A stretch of 64,000 nucleotides of DNA from Myxococcales bacterium (GCA_016794365.1 JAEUKB010000017.1:62001-126000), one strand, 5' to 3'; numbered from the stretch's first letter, positions 24,484 through 34,608 are shown. The notes: a model not told the origin generated them from the sequence alone. Numbers and translations: made by a program.

Positions 24484-26300
24484 GTAGTCAGCAGCACCGA
24501 GTGCTTGGTGTAGTTGCGGTTGTCGATTCCGTTCTGGATGTTCGAGCCGTTGAGTAGGAAGGTGTAGGTCAGGTCCAAGCTAAATCCAGCCGGAAGCGTC
24601 TTGCTGACACCCAGATCCAGCGCAGTGAGGACATCACGGCGACGAACAGAAGGAAGTGCGATGGTGGTGCTGCCGTCTCTGGGAATCGTAACGGTTCCGC
24701 CTCCTGAACAGCCAATGGCGGTCACACAGGGAACGGTGAGCGATCGCGCGGTGTAGGTTGCGGTGGTGTCTTCGCGGTAGCCTCGGAAGTCGGCGCTGCC
24801 TCCGAAAGATAGCTCGACGCCAGCTGGAACCATCAGTCGCCAGCGCGTTCCGATCTCGTGACCGAAGTAGCTGAGCGGGGATCGATAGTCATAGTTTCCG
24901 ACGGTGATGGTGGTTCCGTTTGGGGACAGGACTTGCAGCTCGACGCTCTGATCCAAAAAGCCGCTGAGATCGGCGCGAAAGCGATAGGAAAGCTGTCCAC
25001 GCGCAGAGACTCGGCCACCGGGATTGATGCGTAGCTCTTGGCTGACTTTTCCGTCGATGCGCTGACCGTCCAGATAGTCGTACGCGCGATCAAAGGAACG
25101 GCGCAGCTGATACGATCCAATCACACGGGTGCGGAAGCGCGCTGACTCGATAAACAGCATGTCGAGCACAGCGGACAAACCCCCTTGAAACGGCGCAAAG
25201 CTCGACAGTCCGGTGAAGTTGGCAAAGCCCTCCAGCCGAGGACGCAGCCACAGCCAGCGCGCCGCCTGCCACTGAAAGCGCAGAGGAACGACGTGCTCTT
25301 GCAGCGAGTACGCTTCGTGGTCGATCGCCGGTGAGGTCATCGCAATCTGCGTAAAGCGATAGCCAGCCCAGAGCTCCGTCTTCGCCGTCCCAAGGATCCG
25401 CCCGCCCAGATCCATCGACAGCGTGACCGGAACATCGAACTCTGCCGTCGAGGGAATCGGCTCACTGTAGTTGCTCAGGATCGCGGCGCGATAGTCGCGA
25501 AACAGACCACTTATCAGCTCGCGGTTGCGCTCTCGAAGTCGGGTCTGAAAGGACTGGGTGGACTCGCTATTTTTGCGCGCTCCCGTCGGAACGCCGCCGA
25601 TCGTCTCGGCTTGGCCACCTTGAATGACGTTCGAGTCAAAGCCCACCGACACACTGAAGTCGAGCGACAAGCGCTCATGCAGCATCGCGCTCTTGGCTTG
25701 CTTGACGATTCGCTCCGCGTCTTTGCGATCGTCTTCCGACGAAAGACCGAGGCGTAGCGCTTCTTCGGCATGCTGCTTGGCTTCACTGTTTCGCTCGGCG
25801 GACAGAAGCTGATTGGCCAGCTCCAGCTGATAGTCGGGTTCCTTCGGGGCCAGCCGCGCCGCCGCCGAGATCGCCGACAGAGCCAGCTCTTCATCCCCTG
25901 CCCGCGTTGCGGCCAGCGACAGCAGATACTGCATCAGCGCTTGATCGTCAGCAGCCACCGCTTCTTTTTCAGCCAAAACCAGCGCTGCTTTGATCTTGGC
26001 GACGGCACCGGGTCCGTCTTTTTCCTTCAGCAGCTTGCGACCTTGGAGCGCCAAGTCCCACGCGGTGGGCTCGCTCTTTTCCGCGTCGGTTGCGCTGGAA
26101 GCTGCTGCATCGGCTGGGACTGGTTCCGTCACTGATGTGGAACCTGATGCCGAAGCTGAAGCGCTCGACGCCGCTTGTGGAGCCCCGGCCTGCGTCGGAC
26201 CTTGCGTGCTCTGCGCCCAGACGAAGCGACTACACAACAGCCCAAGCGCGCAGGTGAGTCCGAGCACAGGACCGCGCACCGCCCGAATGGAAACCCGCAT
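24468..26300 (-). CDS. Outer-membrane beta-barrel with periplasmic TPR domain
   Basis: 610 residues from the ATG at 26300, which gives a signal peptide ending SRFVWAQ. An Ala/Ser-rich linker and TPR repeats (about 60-210) are followed by a beta-barrel of about 370 residues with alternating aromatic/polar strands, ending in Phe (TTYYSF), as in barrels assembled by BAM. The layout resembles polysaccharide secretion porins of the BcsC/PgaA type, though no synthase genes adjoin. The last codons lie in a repeat unit. Confidence 0.7.
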   Translation of the reverse strand: MRVSIRAVRGPVLGLTCALGLLCSRFVWAQSTQGPTQAGAPQAASSASASASGSTSVTEPVPADAAASSATDAEKSEPTAWDLALQGRKLLKEKDGPGAVAKIKAALVLAEKEAVAADDQALMQYLLSLAATRAGDEELALSAISAAARLAPKEPDYQLELANQLLSAERNSEAKQHAEEALRLGLSSEDDRKDAERIVKQAKSAMLHERLSLDFSVSVGFDSNVIQGGQAETIGGVPTGARKNSESTQSFQTRLRERNRELISGLFRDYRAAILSNYSEPIPSTAEFDVPVTLSMDLGGRILGTAKTELWAGYRFTQIAMTSPAIDHEAYSLQEHVVPLRFQWQAARWLWLRPRLEGFANFTGLSSFAPFQGGLSAVLDMLFIESARFRTRVIGSYQLRRSFDRAYDYLDGQRIDGKVSQELRINPGGRVSARGQLSYRFRADLSGFLDQSVELQVLSPNGTTITVGNYDYRSPLSYFGHEIGTRWRLMVPAGVELSFGGSADFRGYREDTTATYTARSLTVPCVTAIGCSGGGTVTIPRDGSTTIALPSVRRRDVLTALDLGVSKTLPAGFSLDLTYTFLLNGSNIQNGIDNRNYTKHSVLLTTYYSF

Positions 26301-26386
26301 GCTGCCCAGGATACCAAGCTCTGAGGACGACGGACGGTCGCAAAGACGCGTTTTGCCGACCGAGGTTGCCTGATACACTCACGGCG

Positions 26387-27277
26387 ATGTCGTTCGATGG
26401 AGCATCCGTCAAGCAGCCCACCACCGATCACGTTCGCGATCCGTCGGGAATCGATGTCTTTCGACTTCGCGCCGGTCGAGCCGTGGCAGAGCTGGCCCCC
26501 GGTCGCGGTGGTCTGATCACTCGTTTTTCCGTCGATGGCGATGAGATCTTGTATCTGGATCGCAAGACGTTTTTGGATCGCAAACAGAACGTACGCGGCG
26601 GCATTCCGGTGCTGTTTCCGATTGCGGGACGACTGACGGGCGATCGCTATCAAGCGCTCGGACAGAGCTTTCCGATGCGTCAGCACGGACTTGCACGGCA
26701 TGCGAGCTGGGAAGTGATGGATGTCGAGCAAGCGCGCGTCTCGATGGAGTTTCGATCGAGCCCGGCGAGCAAGGTGAACTTTCCCTTCGACTTCGTGCTG
26801 CGAATGTCGGTCGATCTGGGACGAGCGGGCTTTCGGACGCTGGCGCTGGAGATCACGATTTCCAACACCGGAACGCAGCCGATGCCGACGCACTTTGGCC
26901 TTCATCCGTACTTTTTTGTGCCCGATCAAGACCGCGATCGCGTTCGGGTGGAAGTCGATGCGCAGTACGCGTTTAACAACACCACGGGCGAAAGTGGACC
27001 GTGGGATGGTCGGCTCGATCTGACGCAGCCGAGCCTGGATCTACACCTGAGCGATCTTCAGTCGCAGACCTCGCTACTACACATTCCTGGACGATCGCCG
27101 CGTCGCATCGAGATGAGCGACTTTTTTACGACGCTGGTGCTGTGGCAAAGTCCGCTCCAAGACTTTCTGTGCGTCGAGCCGTGGAGTGCTCCGTCGGATG
27201 CGCTCAATACCGGCGTCTGTCTGCGCACGCTGGAACCCGGCGATAGCTGTAGCGGAGAAGTCATCATCAGCGTCTAG
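26387..27277 (+). CDS. Aldose 1-epimerase / hexose-6-phosphate mutarotase-like protein
   Basis: 296 residues from the ATG at 26387. Family motifs: GGIPVLFPIAGRL near residue 70, MRQHGLARHASWEV (active-site His), THFGLHPYFFVPD (second His) and FLCVEPWSAPSDALN (catalytic Glu). These enzymes interconvert alpha and beta anomers of hexoses or hexose phosphates in the cytoplasm. Divergent from the barrel gene with 86 bp between starts, and followed 18 bp later by the acyltransferase gene, so probably cotranscribed with it. Confidence 0.85.
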   Translation: MSFDGASVKQPTTDHVRDPSGIDVFRLRAGRAVAELAPGRGGLITRFSVDGDEILYLDRKTFLDRKQNVRGGIPVLFPIAGRLTGDRYQALGQSFPMRQHGLARHASWEVMDVEQARVSMEFRSSPASKVNFPFDFVLRMSVDLGRAGFRTLALEITISNTGTQPMPTHFGLHPYFFVPDQDRDRVRVEVDAQYAFNNTTGESGPWDGRLDLTQPSLDLHLSDLQSQTSLLHIPGRSPRRIEMSDFFTTLVLWQSPLQDFLCVEPWSAPSDALNTGVCLRTLEPGDSCSGEVIISV

Positions 27278-27295
27278 CGCGAAGGACCGCGTACC

Positions 27296-29041
27296 ATGTC
27301 GGATTCCGCGCCTGTGCAACAGCCTGTGCCTCGTCAAAGCCGGAACCTCGGCATCGATTTGGCGCGCGGGATCGCGGTGGTGCTGATGATTCAGACCCAC
27401 GCGCTCGATGGCTGGGTGACGACGATCGACAAGGCAAGCTGGCTGTATCGACTGACCCGGCTGTTTGCCAACATTCCCGCGCCGCTGTTTTTGCTGCTGG
27501 CTGGGCTTTCCGTCGGAATGCATCTGCTCGGTGCCGAGCGAACAGGAAAGAACCTGGCTGCGCTACGGACTCAGCTCTCGCTGCGCGCGCTGGAGGTCGT
27601 CGGTTACGGCTATCTGGTTAGCTTGATCTACGCGATCCTTGACGGACAGCTTCATGCGGCGACGCTGCTGCGAGCGGACATCTTGCACTGCATCGGACTG
27701 TCGCTGCTGCTGTGTACGCAGCTTCTCGTCGGACGAAAACACCTTACGGCGCGCACGGTGCTGCTTACGCTGGTCGGAATTGGGCTGGGTCTGCTTCAGC
27801 GCGTGCTGCCGTCGCTGCCACTGCCGGTTGCGGCGCTGACCGGGCTGCTGATCGATGTCGCGCCGATCTCGCGCTTTCCGCTGTTTCCGCTGTGTGGCTT
27901 TGTCGCCATCGGAGTCTGGCTGGGCTACGCGCTGCGTCCAACCGATTGGACTGAATCCAAAAGTCTGCGCGTGCTGGCTGGAATGCTCGTGCTCTCGCTG
28001 ATCGCCAAAGAGCTGACATCCCTGACGCTGACGCTGCTGGGAGGACGGCTTTCCCGCGCGCATCCGGCGGTGCTGTGGAACATCTGCGAAGGTCTGGCGC
28101 TGTCGCTATCGGTGCTGTCGCTGTCGCTCTACCTGGCCAGTCGGTTTCCGTCGTCGCGCTACGGCTTCCTGTTGCGGCTTGGACGAGGCTCGCTGTTTGC
28201 GTACGCGGTTCACATTCCGTTCTGTTACAGCCGCTTGGCGCAGCCGATGCTGGGAAAGCTGACAATGAAGGTCGCGATGCCGCTTCTGATCGCGCTCATC
28301 GCACTGACCTGGCTGCTCGTGTGGATGAAAGATACGGCGCAGTCGCGCATCCGTCGCAAGCACGCAGCGATCCTGACCGCGACGCTGTGGCTGCTTTGTT
28401 CTTCGTCGAGCGCCGCTGCTCAGACCGATGCCGCTGGACAGGCCAATCAATTCAGCGATGCCGCCGCGCTGGCTCAAGAACTGGCATCGTCGTCGCAGGC
28501 TGCGCTCGCGTATGCGCTTCATCCGATCGAAAGCTATCGTACGCAGGTTGTGCTTCCCGACGACTACTTGGTCAAAGCCGAGGTCGAGCGCAGCCATCAG
28601 CTCTTTGTATCGGGACAGTTCCGGGCATCCGCCGAGTCCTATGCGCTGCTGCTCGTCGCACGACCCGATCTGACGCGCGTGCTGTTTAACATCGCCCAAG
28701 GCCTGCGTCGCGCTGGAGACGATCGCTTCGCGCTTGGCTTTTATCGTCGCTATCTGCAAGTGGAACCCAGCTCTCCGCTGCGCGCCGAAGTCGAAGGCTA
28801 CATCCGAGAGCTGGCGACGGTGATTTTGGCCAAAGAGCAAGCCTTCTCGCGTCCGTCACAGCCGCCGTCACAGCCGGTCTATAAGCGAGCCTGGTTTTGG
28901 GTCGCGCTGACCTCTGGCGTGGCCGTCGTGACCACGGCGGTGGTGCTTGGCGTTACAATCGGAAATCAGACGACACCGCCAACGCCGACCGACGAGTATT
29001 TGGGACCGTTCGATGTCATGTTTCCCCAACCGACCAACTGA
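27296..29041 (+). CDS. HGSNAT-type membrane acyltransferase fused to a TPR tail
   Basis: 581 residues; AAGGA lies 10 nt before the ATG. Residues 1-360 are a polytopic membrane domain of the heparan-alpha-glucosaminide N-acetyltransferase family (DUF1624), starting NLGIDLARGIAVVLMIQTHA, with LLAGLSVGMHLLG and ILHCIGLSLLL. After about residue 380 a TPR-like domain (FNIAQGLRRAGDDRFALGFY) follows, then a final membrane segment and short tail. The tail resembles stand-alone Myxococcota TPR lipoproteins, so this is a fusion. The acceptor glycan is unknown. Confidence 0.78.
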   Translation: MSDSAPVQQPVPRQSRNLGIDLARGIAVVLMIQTHALDGWVTTIDKASWLYRLTRLFANIPAPLFLLLAGLSVGMHLLGAERTGKNLAALRTQLSLRALEVVGYGYLVSLIYAILDGQLHAATLLRADILHCIGLSLLLCTQLLVGRKHLTARTVLLTLVGIGLGLLQRVLPSLPLPVAALTGLLIDVAPISRFPLFPLCGFVAIGVWLGYALRPTDWTESKSLRVLAGMLVLSLIAKELTSLTLTLLGGRLSRAHPAVLWNICEGLALSLSVLSLSLYLASRFPSSRYGFLLRLGRGSLFAYAVHIPFCYSRLAQPMLGKLTMKVAMPLLIALIALTWLLVWMKDTAQSRIRRKHAAILTATLWLLCSSSSAAAQTDAAGQANQFSDAAALAQELASSSQAALAYALHPIESYRTQVVLPDDYLVKAEVERSHQLFVSGQFRASAESYALLLVARPDLTRVLFNIAQGLRRAGDDRFALGFYRRYLQVEPSSPLRAEVEGYIRELATVILAKEQAFSRPSQPPSQPVYKRAWFWVALTSGVAVVTTAVVLGVTIGNQTTPPTPTDEYLGPFDVMFPQPTN

Positions 29042-29128
29042 CGGACAGCGCACCGCACAGACAAACCACCACAGCCACCGTGTTTAGAGGCTGACATCAC
29101 ACACCATGGCTGTGCTAGCGTTGCCGCG

Positions 29129-30196
29129 ATGCGTTCCCTGCTTCGTCGCGCACTGCCGCTTCTGATTGCCGCTGCTGCGCTGTTTCTCGCCCTTCGTGGC
29201 ATCAACCTTTCCGAGCTGGCCACGATGACGAAAGACGCGCCGCTTTTGCCGCTGCTCGCCTTTTCGGGTCTGATGGTCCTTGTCAACTGCGCGGCGGACA
29301 CCTTGGCGATGTTCTACGTCTTCAAGTGGTTTGGCCTGTCGCTGCGCTTCACCGAGCTGTACGTCATCCGCGCCGCCACCTACACGCTCGCCGTCATCAA
29401 CTATCACGCCGGTCAGCTTGGCATCATTGGCTACATCCATCGCGTCGGCAAGGTTCCGCTGTCCCGCGCGAGCGCCTACATCCTGTTCATCGTCGGCGTC
29501 TGGGTTGCGCTGCTGCTCCTGTTTGCGGCGGGAAGCCTTGCACTCGGGGGAGCCAAAGCCGCAGCCCTTCTGCCAGTGCTGGTGATGTTCTTTGCGGGCC
29601 TGCTCGTGTATGCACTGCTCCTTACGTGGCCGCCACGCTTTTTGCTGTCGGGACCGCCGCCGGTGACCTCGCATGAGAGCCTGCCGATGCGGCTGTGGCG
29701 ACGGCTGTGGCGCGTCTCTCACAAGCTGTGGGAGCCGCTGTATCAGGCGGGCATCAGAGGCCACGCGCGCGCACTGCTGATTCGCGTTCCACACCTGCTG
29801 GTGCTGCTCGGCTGGCACTTTGTGGCGCTGCGCTGCTTTCACATCAACGTGCCAGTTCACATCGCCGCGCTGTATCTGCCGGTGGTGTTTGCCGTCGCGT
29901 CGCTGCCCATCAGCGTCCAAGGGCTTGGCACTTCACAGATTGCCGCCAAGTATTTCTTTTCTGAATTTTCCCCGCGTGGAGACGCTGCCGTCGTCGCCTA
30001 CAGCCTAACGATGACCGCGATTTCGACGGTGAGTAACCTTGCGATGGGCCTTCTGTTTTTGCGTGCGGGTGCCAAGTTAGGACTCAAAGAGATGACCGAA
30101 GAAGCCCAGCACGAGCTAGACGAAGAAGCTGCCGCAGCTGCGAGTGAAGACGCCGCCGCCGCATCTGCCACTGGACTGTCCGTCGAGAGTCCCTGA
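29129..30196 (+). CDS. LPG-synthase-type membrane protein (flippase-like domain)
   Basis: 355 residues with seven or eight membrane helices. The pattern matches the lysylphosphatidylglycerol synthase transmembrane family (UPF0104), for example YTLAVINYHAGQLGIIGY, and SLPISVQGLGTSQIAAKYFF near residue 270. No soluble transferase domain is attached, so it may be a lipid flippase or scaffold. The C-terminal 40 residues are acidic and Ala-rich. It follows the acyltransferase gene by 87 bp on the same strand, so both may modify or move envelope lipids. Confidence 0.75.
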   Translation: MRSLLRRALPLLIAAAALFLALRGINLSELATMTKDAPLLPLLAFSGLMVLVNCAADTLAMFYVFKWFGLSLRFTELYVIRAATYTLAVINYHAGQLGIIGYIHRVGKVPLSRASAYILFIVGVWVALLLLFAAGSLALGGAKAAALLPVLVMFFAGLLVYALLLTWPPRFLLSGPPPVTSHESLPMRLWRRLWRVSHKLWEPLYQAGIRGHARALLIRVPHLLVLLGWHFVALRCFHINVPVHIAALYLPVVFAVASLPISVQGLGTSQIAAKYFFSEFSPRGDAAVVAYSLTMTAISTVSNLAMGLLFLRAGAKLGLKEMTEEAQHELDEEAAAAASEDAAAASATGLSVESP

Positions 30197-30254
30197 GCCA
30201 CAGCCAGCGCGCTCTTCTTGCCACAGCCTGCCCAAAGTTCGGTACGATGAGCCG

Positions 30255-30755
30255 ATGGCTTCGGGTCCGCCCGTCACGTATGTGCTCTTGTCGCTGCGTC
30301 GAATGGCGGAAGCGGATGCGCAGGCTCGCTTGCGCGCGGCCCGCAGTGCGCTGGAAGTGGCTCGGCTCGTCGAGCAGCAGGCCAGCTTGCAGCGTCAGCA
30401 GTGTGAACAAAAGCTCGCGCAGGCCAGGCTCTGGGCGATACAGTCCGTCGGCACACAGGTCTTTGGCGAACGGTTAGAGCAAGAGTCTCGACGGGTTCAG
30501 CAGCTTCGTTTGGCCCTGGCGCAAGCGCAGCGCGAAGAGTCCGAGCGCACGGAACAAGCGACGGAGCAGCGTCAGCAAGTCGAAGAGCTTCAGCGTCACC
30601 TGCGTCAGTGCGTCGCCCGTCGAGAAGCCGCCGAGCTTCATGAAGCAGCAGAGCGACGCGAGCAGCGACGACTTCGTGACCGTCGAGAGCGAGCCATCGA
30701 AGAAGATGCGCGCGATCGAATCCTATCGACGCAGCGTCCCGGTCTTCGTCGCTAA
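30255..30755 (+). CDS. Coiled-coil protein, FliJ/YscO-like in shape
   Basis: 166 residues from the ATG at 30255 (the frame opens at 30144 but overlaps the previous gene). Almost the whole protein is a charged Arg/Glu/Gln-rich helix (for example RRVQQLRLALAQAQREESER), the shape of FliJ or YscO stalk proteins, but no flagellar or type III secretion gene is nearby, so that link is weak. It ends 1 bp from the convergent PEGA gene. Confidence 0.55.
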   Translation: MASGPPVTYVLLSLRRMAEADAQARLRAARSALEVARLVEQQASLQRQQCEQKLAQARLWAIQSVGTQVFGERLEQESRRVQQLRLALAQAQREESERTEQATEQRQQVEELQRHLRQCVARREAAELHEAAERREQRRLRDRRERAIEEDARDRILSTQRPGLRR

Positions 30756-30756
30756 G

Positions 30757-32349
30757 CTACGGCGGCCAGACCAGCAGCATGGTCCCGGTCAGCAGCGTCG
30801 CACCTCCGACAGAAGTCAAGGTTGCGCCTGGCACCGTCGTGTCATAGACCGTCTTACACTGCGCGCTTGCATCGCCCAGCCCCGAGACACAGCGACTATT
30901 GACCGCCAGCGCCGAAATCCCAAAGCCAATCATCACCGCTCCGGCCACCACAGAGCTGGCTCCCGTCAAGATGCGCCAGCGCGGACGCTGACCTTTGGCT
31001 GGACGCTCGGACGGGCTCCCTTCGGTGATCGTGATCTGACGGAGCGGCTCACTGCGACCGACGGACAGCGTCAGATCCAGCGTCTGAAGTTGCCCCGCCG
31101 ACAGCGACAGCTCCCGTGCGAGCGGCACAAAGCCTTGCTTGCGAAGCAGCAGCGAGTGACTTCCAGCCCACACTTTCCGTGTCAGCGGGGTCTGACCCAG
31201 CACGTTTCCGTCGAGCAATACCTCTGCACCTTCGGGCTGAGAGCGCAGCGACAGCAGCCCACGCGGCCTAGCCAGCGCCTCATGCAGCACCTGACTGGTC
31301 AACGCCATCGCCTCGTCGCCCACGGTACTGGGCGTACATCCGGTACAGACCCGCTCCGCCTGCGCTGCGCGCGCGGTCACCGACGGTTCCAGCGCTTCCA
31401 GCTTCAGCTTCAGCGCTCGATCCGAGCCCGAGCGATTGGTTGCTTCGACGTGAAAAAGAAGCAGCAGCGTCGCTTGATTTGCCTCCGCCAGCGCGAGCTG
31501 ACAGCGAAGCTCCGAAAGACAGCTTGCATGCTGCGGCGCGGTCTGTAATGCCGCCGCTTGTCCTTGCACCCCAAGCTGCTTTTCCGTCGCTGCGCGAGTC
31601 ACGGCCTGCTCCAGCGCCTGCGTCTCTTCGTCGCTCAGCGGATCTGCCGCGCCACCTTGTCCCGCCCCACGCGACGGCGCGATCAGCAGCAGCACCGCCG
31701 GTCGCAGCGTGGCCACCACCACATCCGACGACAGATCGAACCGAAGCTCTGCCGTTCGCGATGCCATCACGCGGTACACCTCTTCTTGTCGTCGCGCACC
31801 GACGCTCGTCGCCAGCTTGTGCAACCCCGGAGCCAGCCACAGCGACGCTGGCAGCGGCAGCACACCGACGGGACGATCATCAACCGTCAGCACCGCGCCA
31901 CGCTCGCCCTGGACCAGCACTTCCCCGTGCAGCAGCGTCGGCATCGCCTGTAGCTTCTGAGCCGCCATCTGAGCCACATCGGACGCACTGCCGGGATCGG
32001 CCACAACGCGCCGCAGCAGATCCATCGCATCCAGCGCTCGTCCCTCGGCCTGCGCCAGCGTCGCCAGCAGATACAGCTTCTCTGGCTGCGGCGCCTGTCG
32101 ATACGACTCATCGAGCAGCCGATGCGCCAGCGCAAAGTCCGACTGTCCCAGCGCCGCTTCGACGCGCTGCTGAAGCTCGCGCTCGGGTCGCTCTGGCTGC
32201 GGAGCTTTTTCCGGCCCCACCCGGCGCGCCATCGCTGGCATCGTCCACACAAGCGCAATCAACCACAGCAGCGTCTGAACGCCACAGACCCAGCGACGGC
32301 ACAACACGCGCTTAGGCCGCCCAGCCCAGCGGCTTGCGCACTTCGTCAT
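30757..32349 (-). CDS. PEGA-domain protein with TPR region and membrane tail
   Basis: 530 residues from the ATG at 32349, which places a membrane/signal segment (VQTLLWLIALVWTMPAMA) at residues 24-41; upstream codons to 32547 are probably not translated. A TPR-like region follows, then a possible beta-domain (GERGAVLTVDDRPVGVLPL), a central Ala/Gln-rich domain and a PEGA domain (LRSQPEGAEVLLDGNVLGQT). Two hydrophobic helices end the protein. PEGA proteins are cell-surface or periplasmic parts often linked to kinases. The role is unknown. Confidence 0.7.
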   Translation of the reverse strand: MTKCASRWAGRPKRVLCRRWVCGVQTLLWLIALVWTMPAMARRVGPEKAPQPERPERELQQRVEAALGQSDFALAHRLLDESYRQAPQPEKLYLLATLAQAEGRALDAMDLLRRVVADPGSASDVAQMAAQKLQAMPTLLHGEVLVQGERGAVLTVDDRPVGVLPLPASLWLAPGLHKLATSVGARRQEEVYRVMASRTAELRFDLSSDVVVATLRPAVLLLIAPSRGAGQGGAADPLSDEETQALEQAVTRAATEKQLGVQGQAAALQTAPQHASCLSELRCQLALAEANQATLLLLFHVEATNRSGSDRALKLKLEALEPSVTARAAQAERVCTGCTPSTVGDEAMALTSQVLHEALARPRGLLSLRSQPEGAEVLLDGNVLGQTPLTRKVWAGSHSLLLRKQGFVPLARELSLSAGQLQTLDLTLSVGRSEPLRQITITEGSPSERPAKGQRPRWRILTGASSVVAGAVMIGFGISALAVNSRCVSGLGDASAQCKTVYDTTVPGATLTSVGGATLLTGTMLLVWPP

Positions 32350-32680
32350 CGACGCGGACTGCCTGCGACCCGAGCACCATTCAGAGCGCACGCAGCGCAC
32401 ACCATTTGTCCACTGTCTTATATAAGACCAGCCGCTTCGCCCCTTGCTCTGCCGCGTCATTCCGTGCCAGCCCCGCCCTTGGCTGTCCGTGCCAAACCGC
32501 TCGCCCTGCCCGTCCCGCCCCGTGGCTGAGCAAGACCTCCTACCCATCGGTCCTTGCGCTGGCCAACTGGCTCAGGTTCGCACAAATGACCGTCGATTGG
32601 TAGCGGAGCCAGCCTGCGACGCCCACAACGCCAGCCCCGTCGCGCCTGTGATGGCGCTTATCCGTTTGTTTTCCGTTCGC

Positions 32681-34405
32681 TTATTTGGCTGTTCCGCCAA
32701 GCAGCGAGTCAGCAGTGACAAAGACTGGACGGATATCGTTTGGCACGCTCTTTTTCATTTTATCGAGCGCTTTTTGAACATCAGGACGAATGACTACGTA
32801 TTGATTCATCAGTCCTTTTGCTCGTGCATAGTCACCCGTTGCTTCAATCGTGAGAAGCTCACGATCGAGGTCCATCACTGCCTGCTTGATCTTTGTAAAG
32901 TTCACCGAAAATGTGCCATCTCCGTTTGACACAAATCCGCCTTTATCAAGCAGATAATTTAGCTGTATTGCCATTCCGCGTGCATGCGCATCGGTCAGTC
33001 CGAAGTGCAGTGTGCGAAATCCCGATGCCAAAAAGGTATGATAGAGCTTGCGCTCTGCCACTACGCCTTGACCGAGCGATCCCTTGAGCTGTCCTTGATC
33101 CATCATGTACGAAAGCGCCCACAGACCGGTAATATCAGCTTTGGCTTCCTCAATGGTGGAATAGGTATCCTTGAGATCTTGACGCGGCGTTGAGTCTTTG
33201 CCATCCACTTTGGTCAAGTGCGGTCCCAGCCCGTGCGTGATCTCATGCGCCAAAATGTGGGTAAAGAACGAGTCGAAGTCGAGATCCTTTTGCGCATCAG
33301 CGCGCAGCACCAGCTTGGAAATCGGCGTCAGCGTGGACCGAAACTTCGCTTCTTGTACGTTCTTTAGCATCACGCGCTTCGAGCCACGCTGACTGATGAT
33401 GCGCTCGTCGTTGGGCAGGTTGTAGGCTGCGGTCTGCACGCTCATGTTGCCATCGCCCGCGCCGTACACTTCGTTGACCACCACCATCGGTGCCAGCGCA
33501 CCCACTTTGGGATTGCGAAACTTGGCATCGAGCGGTAGGTGATCTTCCAATTCCTGCATGTGCTGACCAAAGAAGTTTAGCTTCGTCGTTTCTTTCTGAT
33601 CGCGAATGCTGACATAGGCCTCGAAGGCTGCTTTGTATCCAAACAGCTCATCGTTATACGTTTCGTATGGCCCAATTGTAATGTCCACCGGCGAGTCAAG
33701 ATCCATCCACGCAAAGTCTGATGTCAGATAGTCATTGGACAAGAACGCATCGGCGCGAAGTTGTAAAAACTTCTTCAGCGAAGCATTGTCCGTTGACTCC
33801 GCTGCTTGACGAAGAAGCACAGCCAGTTTCTCTAGCTCAGGTCGATATTCATCGGAAAACTTGACGATCTTGAACGAGCCGTCAGGTCCATTACGAATGG
33901 TTGTAAAAAACCACTGAGCTTGCTGTCTATCAGCCAATGGCAGTGCGCTGATCCATGCATCCAGCGCTTGCTTGGTGGCGTGTGCCGGATAGAAGTTGCT
34001 CGCTGCGGGCTTTCTGGCCGGAATCTGGATCCCGCCCAGCTCCGTCGGCAAAAACGACTTGTGCTCGTCAATGATCGACCACGGACCTTTGTTCAGCCAG
34101 AACGCAGCTCGCCGCGCCTTGCCAAGTGGCGAGCCGTCCTTCTGAAGCACCGCCCACAGCGCCTCGTTGCCATCCCAGCGCTGCCGCAGCTGGAGCACAT
34201 CAATGATCTTGGCCGCTTCAATCAGCTTGATGATGGCGGCCTTGTCACCGGGCGAAAGCTTGGACGTATCGGCACGCAGCGGCGCGGGCGCAAACCGCTG
34301 GGTCATCTGGGTCAGCTGGGCCACCGTAGCGCCCGAAGGTCCGTCGGAAGCATGAGCGCTGCTGCCTACACACAGCAGCGTGAGCGAGAGGAGATGGTTT
34401 TTCAT
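32681..34405 (-). CDS. M49 (dipeptidyl-peptidase III)-like secreted metallopeptidase
   Basis: 574 residues from the ATG at 34405, giving a signal peptide ending GSSAHA. The zinc site reads AHEITHGLGPH (HExxH, His about 386) with EEAKAD about 30 residues later supplying the third ligand. This is the pattern of M49-like proteins linked to NUDIX-type DPP III rather than classical HExxGH. It probably cleaves peptides in the periplasm. Divergent from the VWA lipoprotein, with 203 bp between starts. Confidence 0.75.
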   Translation of the reverse strand: MKNHLLSLTLLCVGSSAHASDGPSGATVAQLTQMTQRFAPAPLRADTSKLSPGDKAAIIKLIEAAKIIDVLQLRQRWDGNEALWAVLQKDGSPLGKARRAAFWLNKGPWSIIDEHKSFLPTELGGIQIPARKPAASNFYPAHATKQALDAWISALPLADRQQAQWFFTTIRNGPDGSFKIVKFSDEYRPELEKLAVLLRQAAESTDNASLKKFLQLRADAFLSNDYLTSDFAWMDLDSPVDITIGPYETYNDELFGYKAAFEAYVSIRDQKETTKLNFFGQHMQELEDHLPLDAKFRNPKVGALAPMVVVNEVYGAGDGNMSVQTAAYNLPNDERIISQRGSKRVMLKNVQEAKFRSTLTPISKLVLRADAQKDLDFDSFFTHILAHEITHGLGPHLTKVDGKDSTPRQDLKDTYSTIEEAKADITGLWALSYMMDQGQLKGSLGQGVVAERKLYHTFLASGFRTLHFGLTDAHARGMAIQLNYLLDKGGFVSNGDGTFSVNFTKIKQAVMDLDRELLTIEATGDYARAKGLMNQYVVIRPDVQKALDKMKKSVPNDIRPVFVTADSLLGGTAK

Positions 34406-34608
34406 TTTCGCGATACATAGCACGACAGCTACGGCAAAGTTTGCCAGCGAATCTTGCCAAGCCGCAGTCTTTGCCTGCGTTGCAACGCGCTCTGTTTCCG
34501 TCTGAGCCGACCGCTGCGCGCACTTGGCACTGAAGCTGCAAATCTCCCGATCGTCGCCGCTTACACACGTCATTGGTCGTCGGCGCTTACTCAACACGGA
34601 GAATGCTT

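Noticed and set aside
26129..26929. 266-codon open frame on the minus strand
   Set aside because: Antisense to the epimerase gene and overlapping the start of the barrel gene; no recognisable protein features.
30255..30755. Type III secretion or flagellar stalk gene (YscO/FliJ)
   Set aside because: Only the coiled-coil shape fits; no secretion or flagellar genes adjoin, so the name was not used.
30640..31548. 302-codon open frame on the plus strand
   Set aside because: Antisense to the PEGA-domain gene, Arg/Gln-rich shadow composition.
31440..32315. 291-codon plus-strand frame rich in Ala and Pro
   Set aside because: Antisense to the PEGA gene; composition typical of a GC-rich shadow frame.
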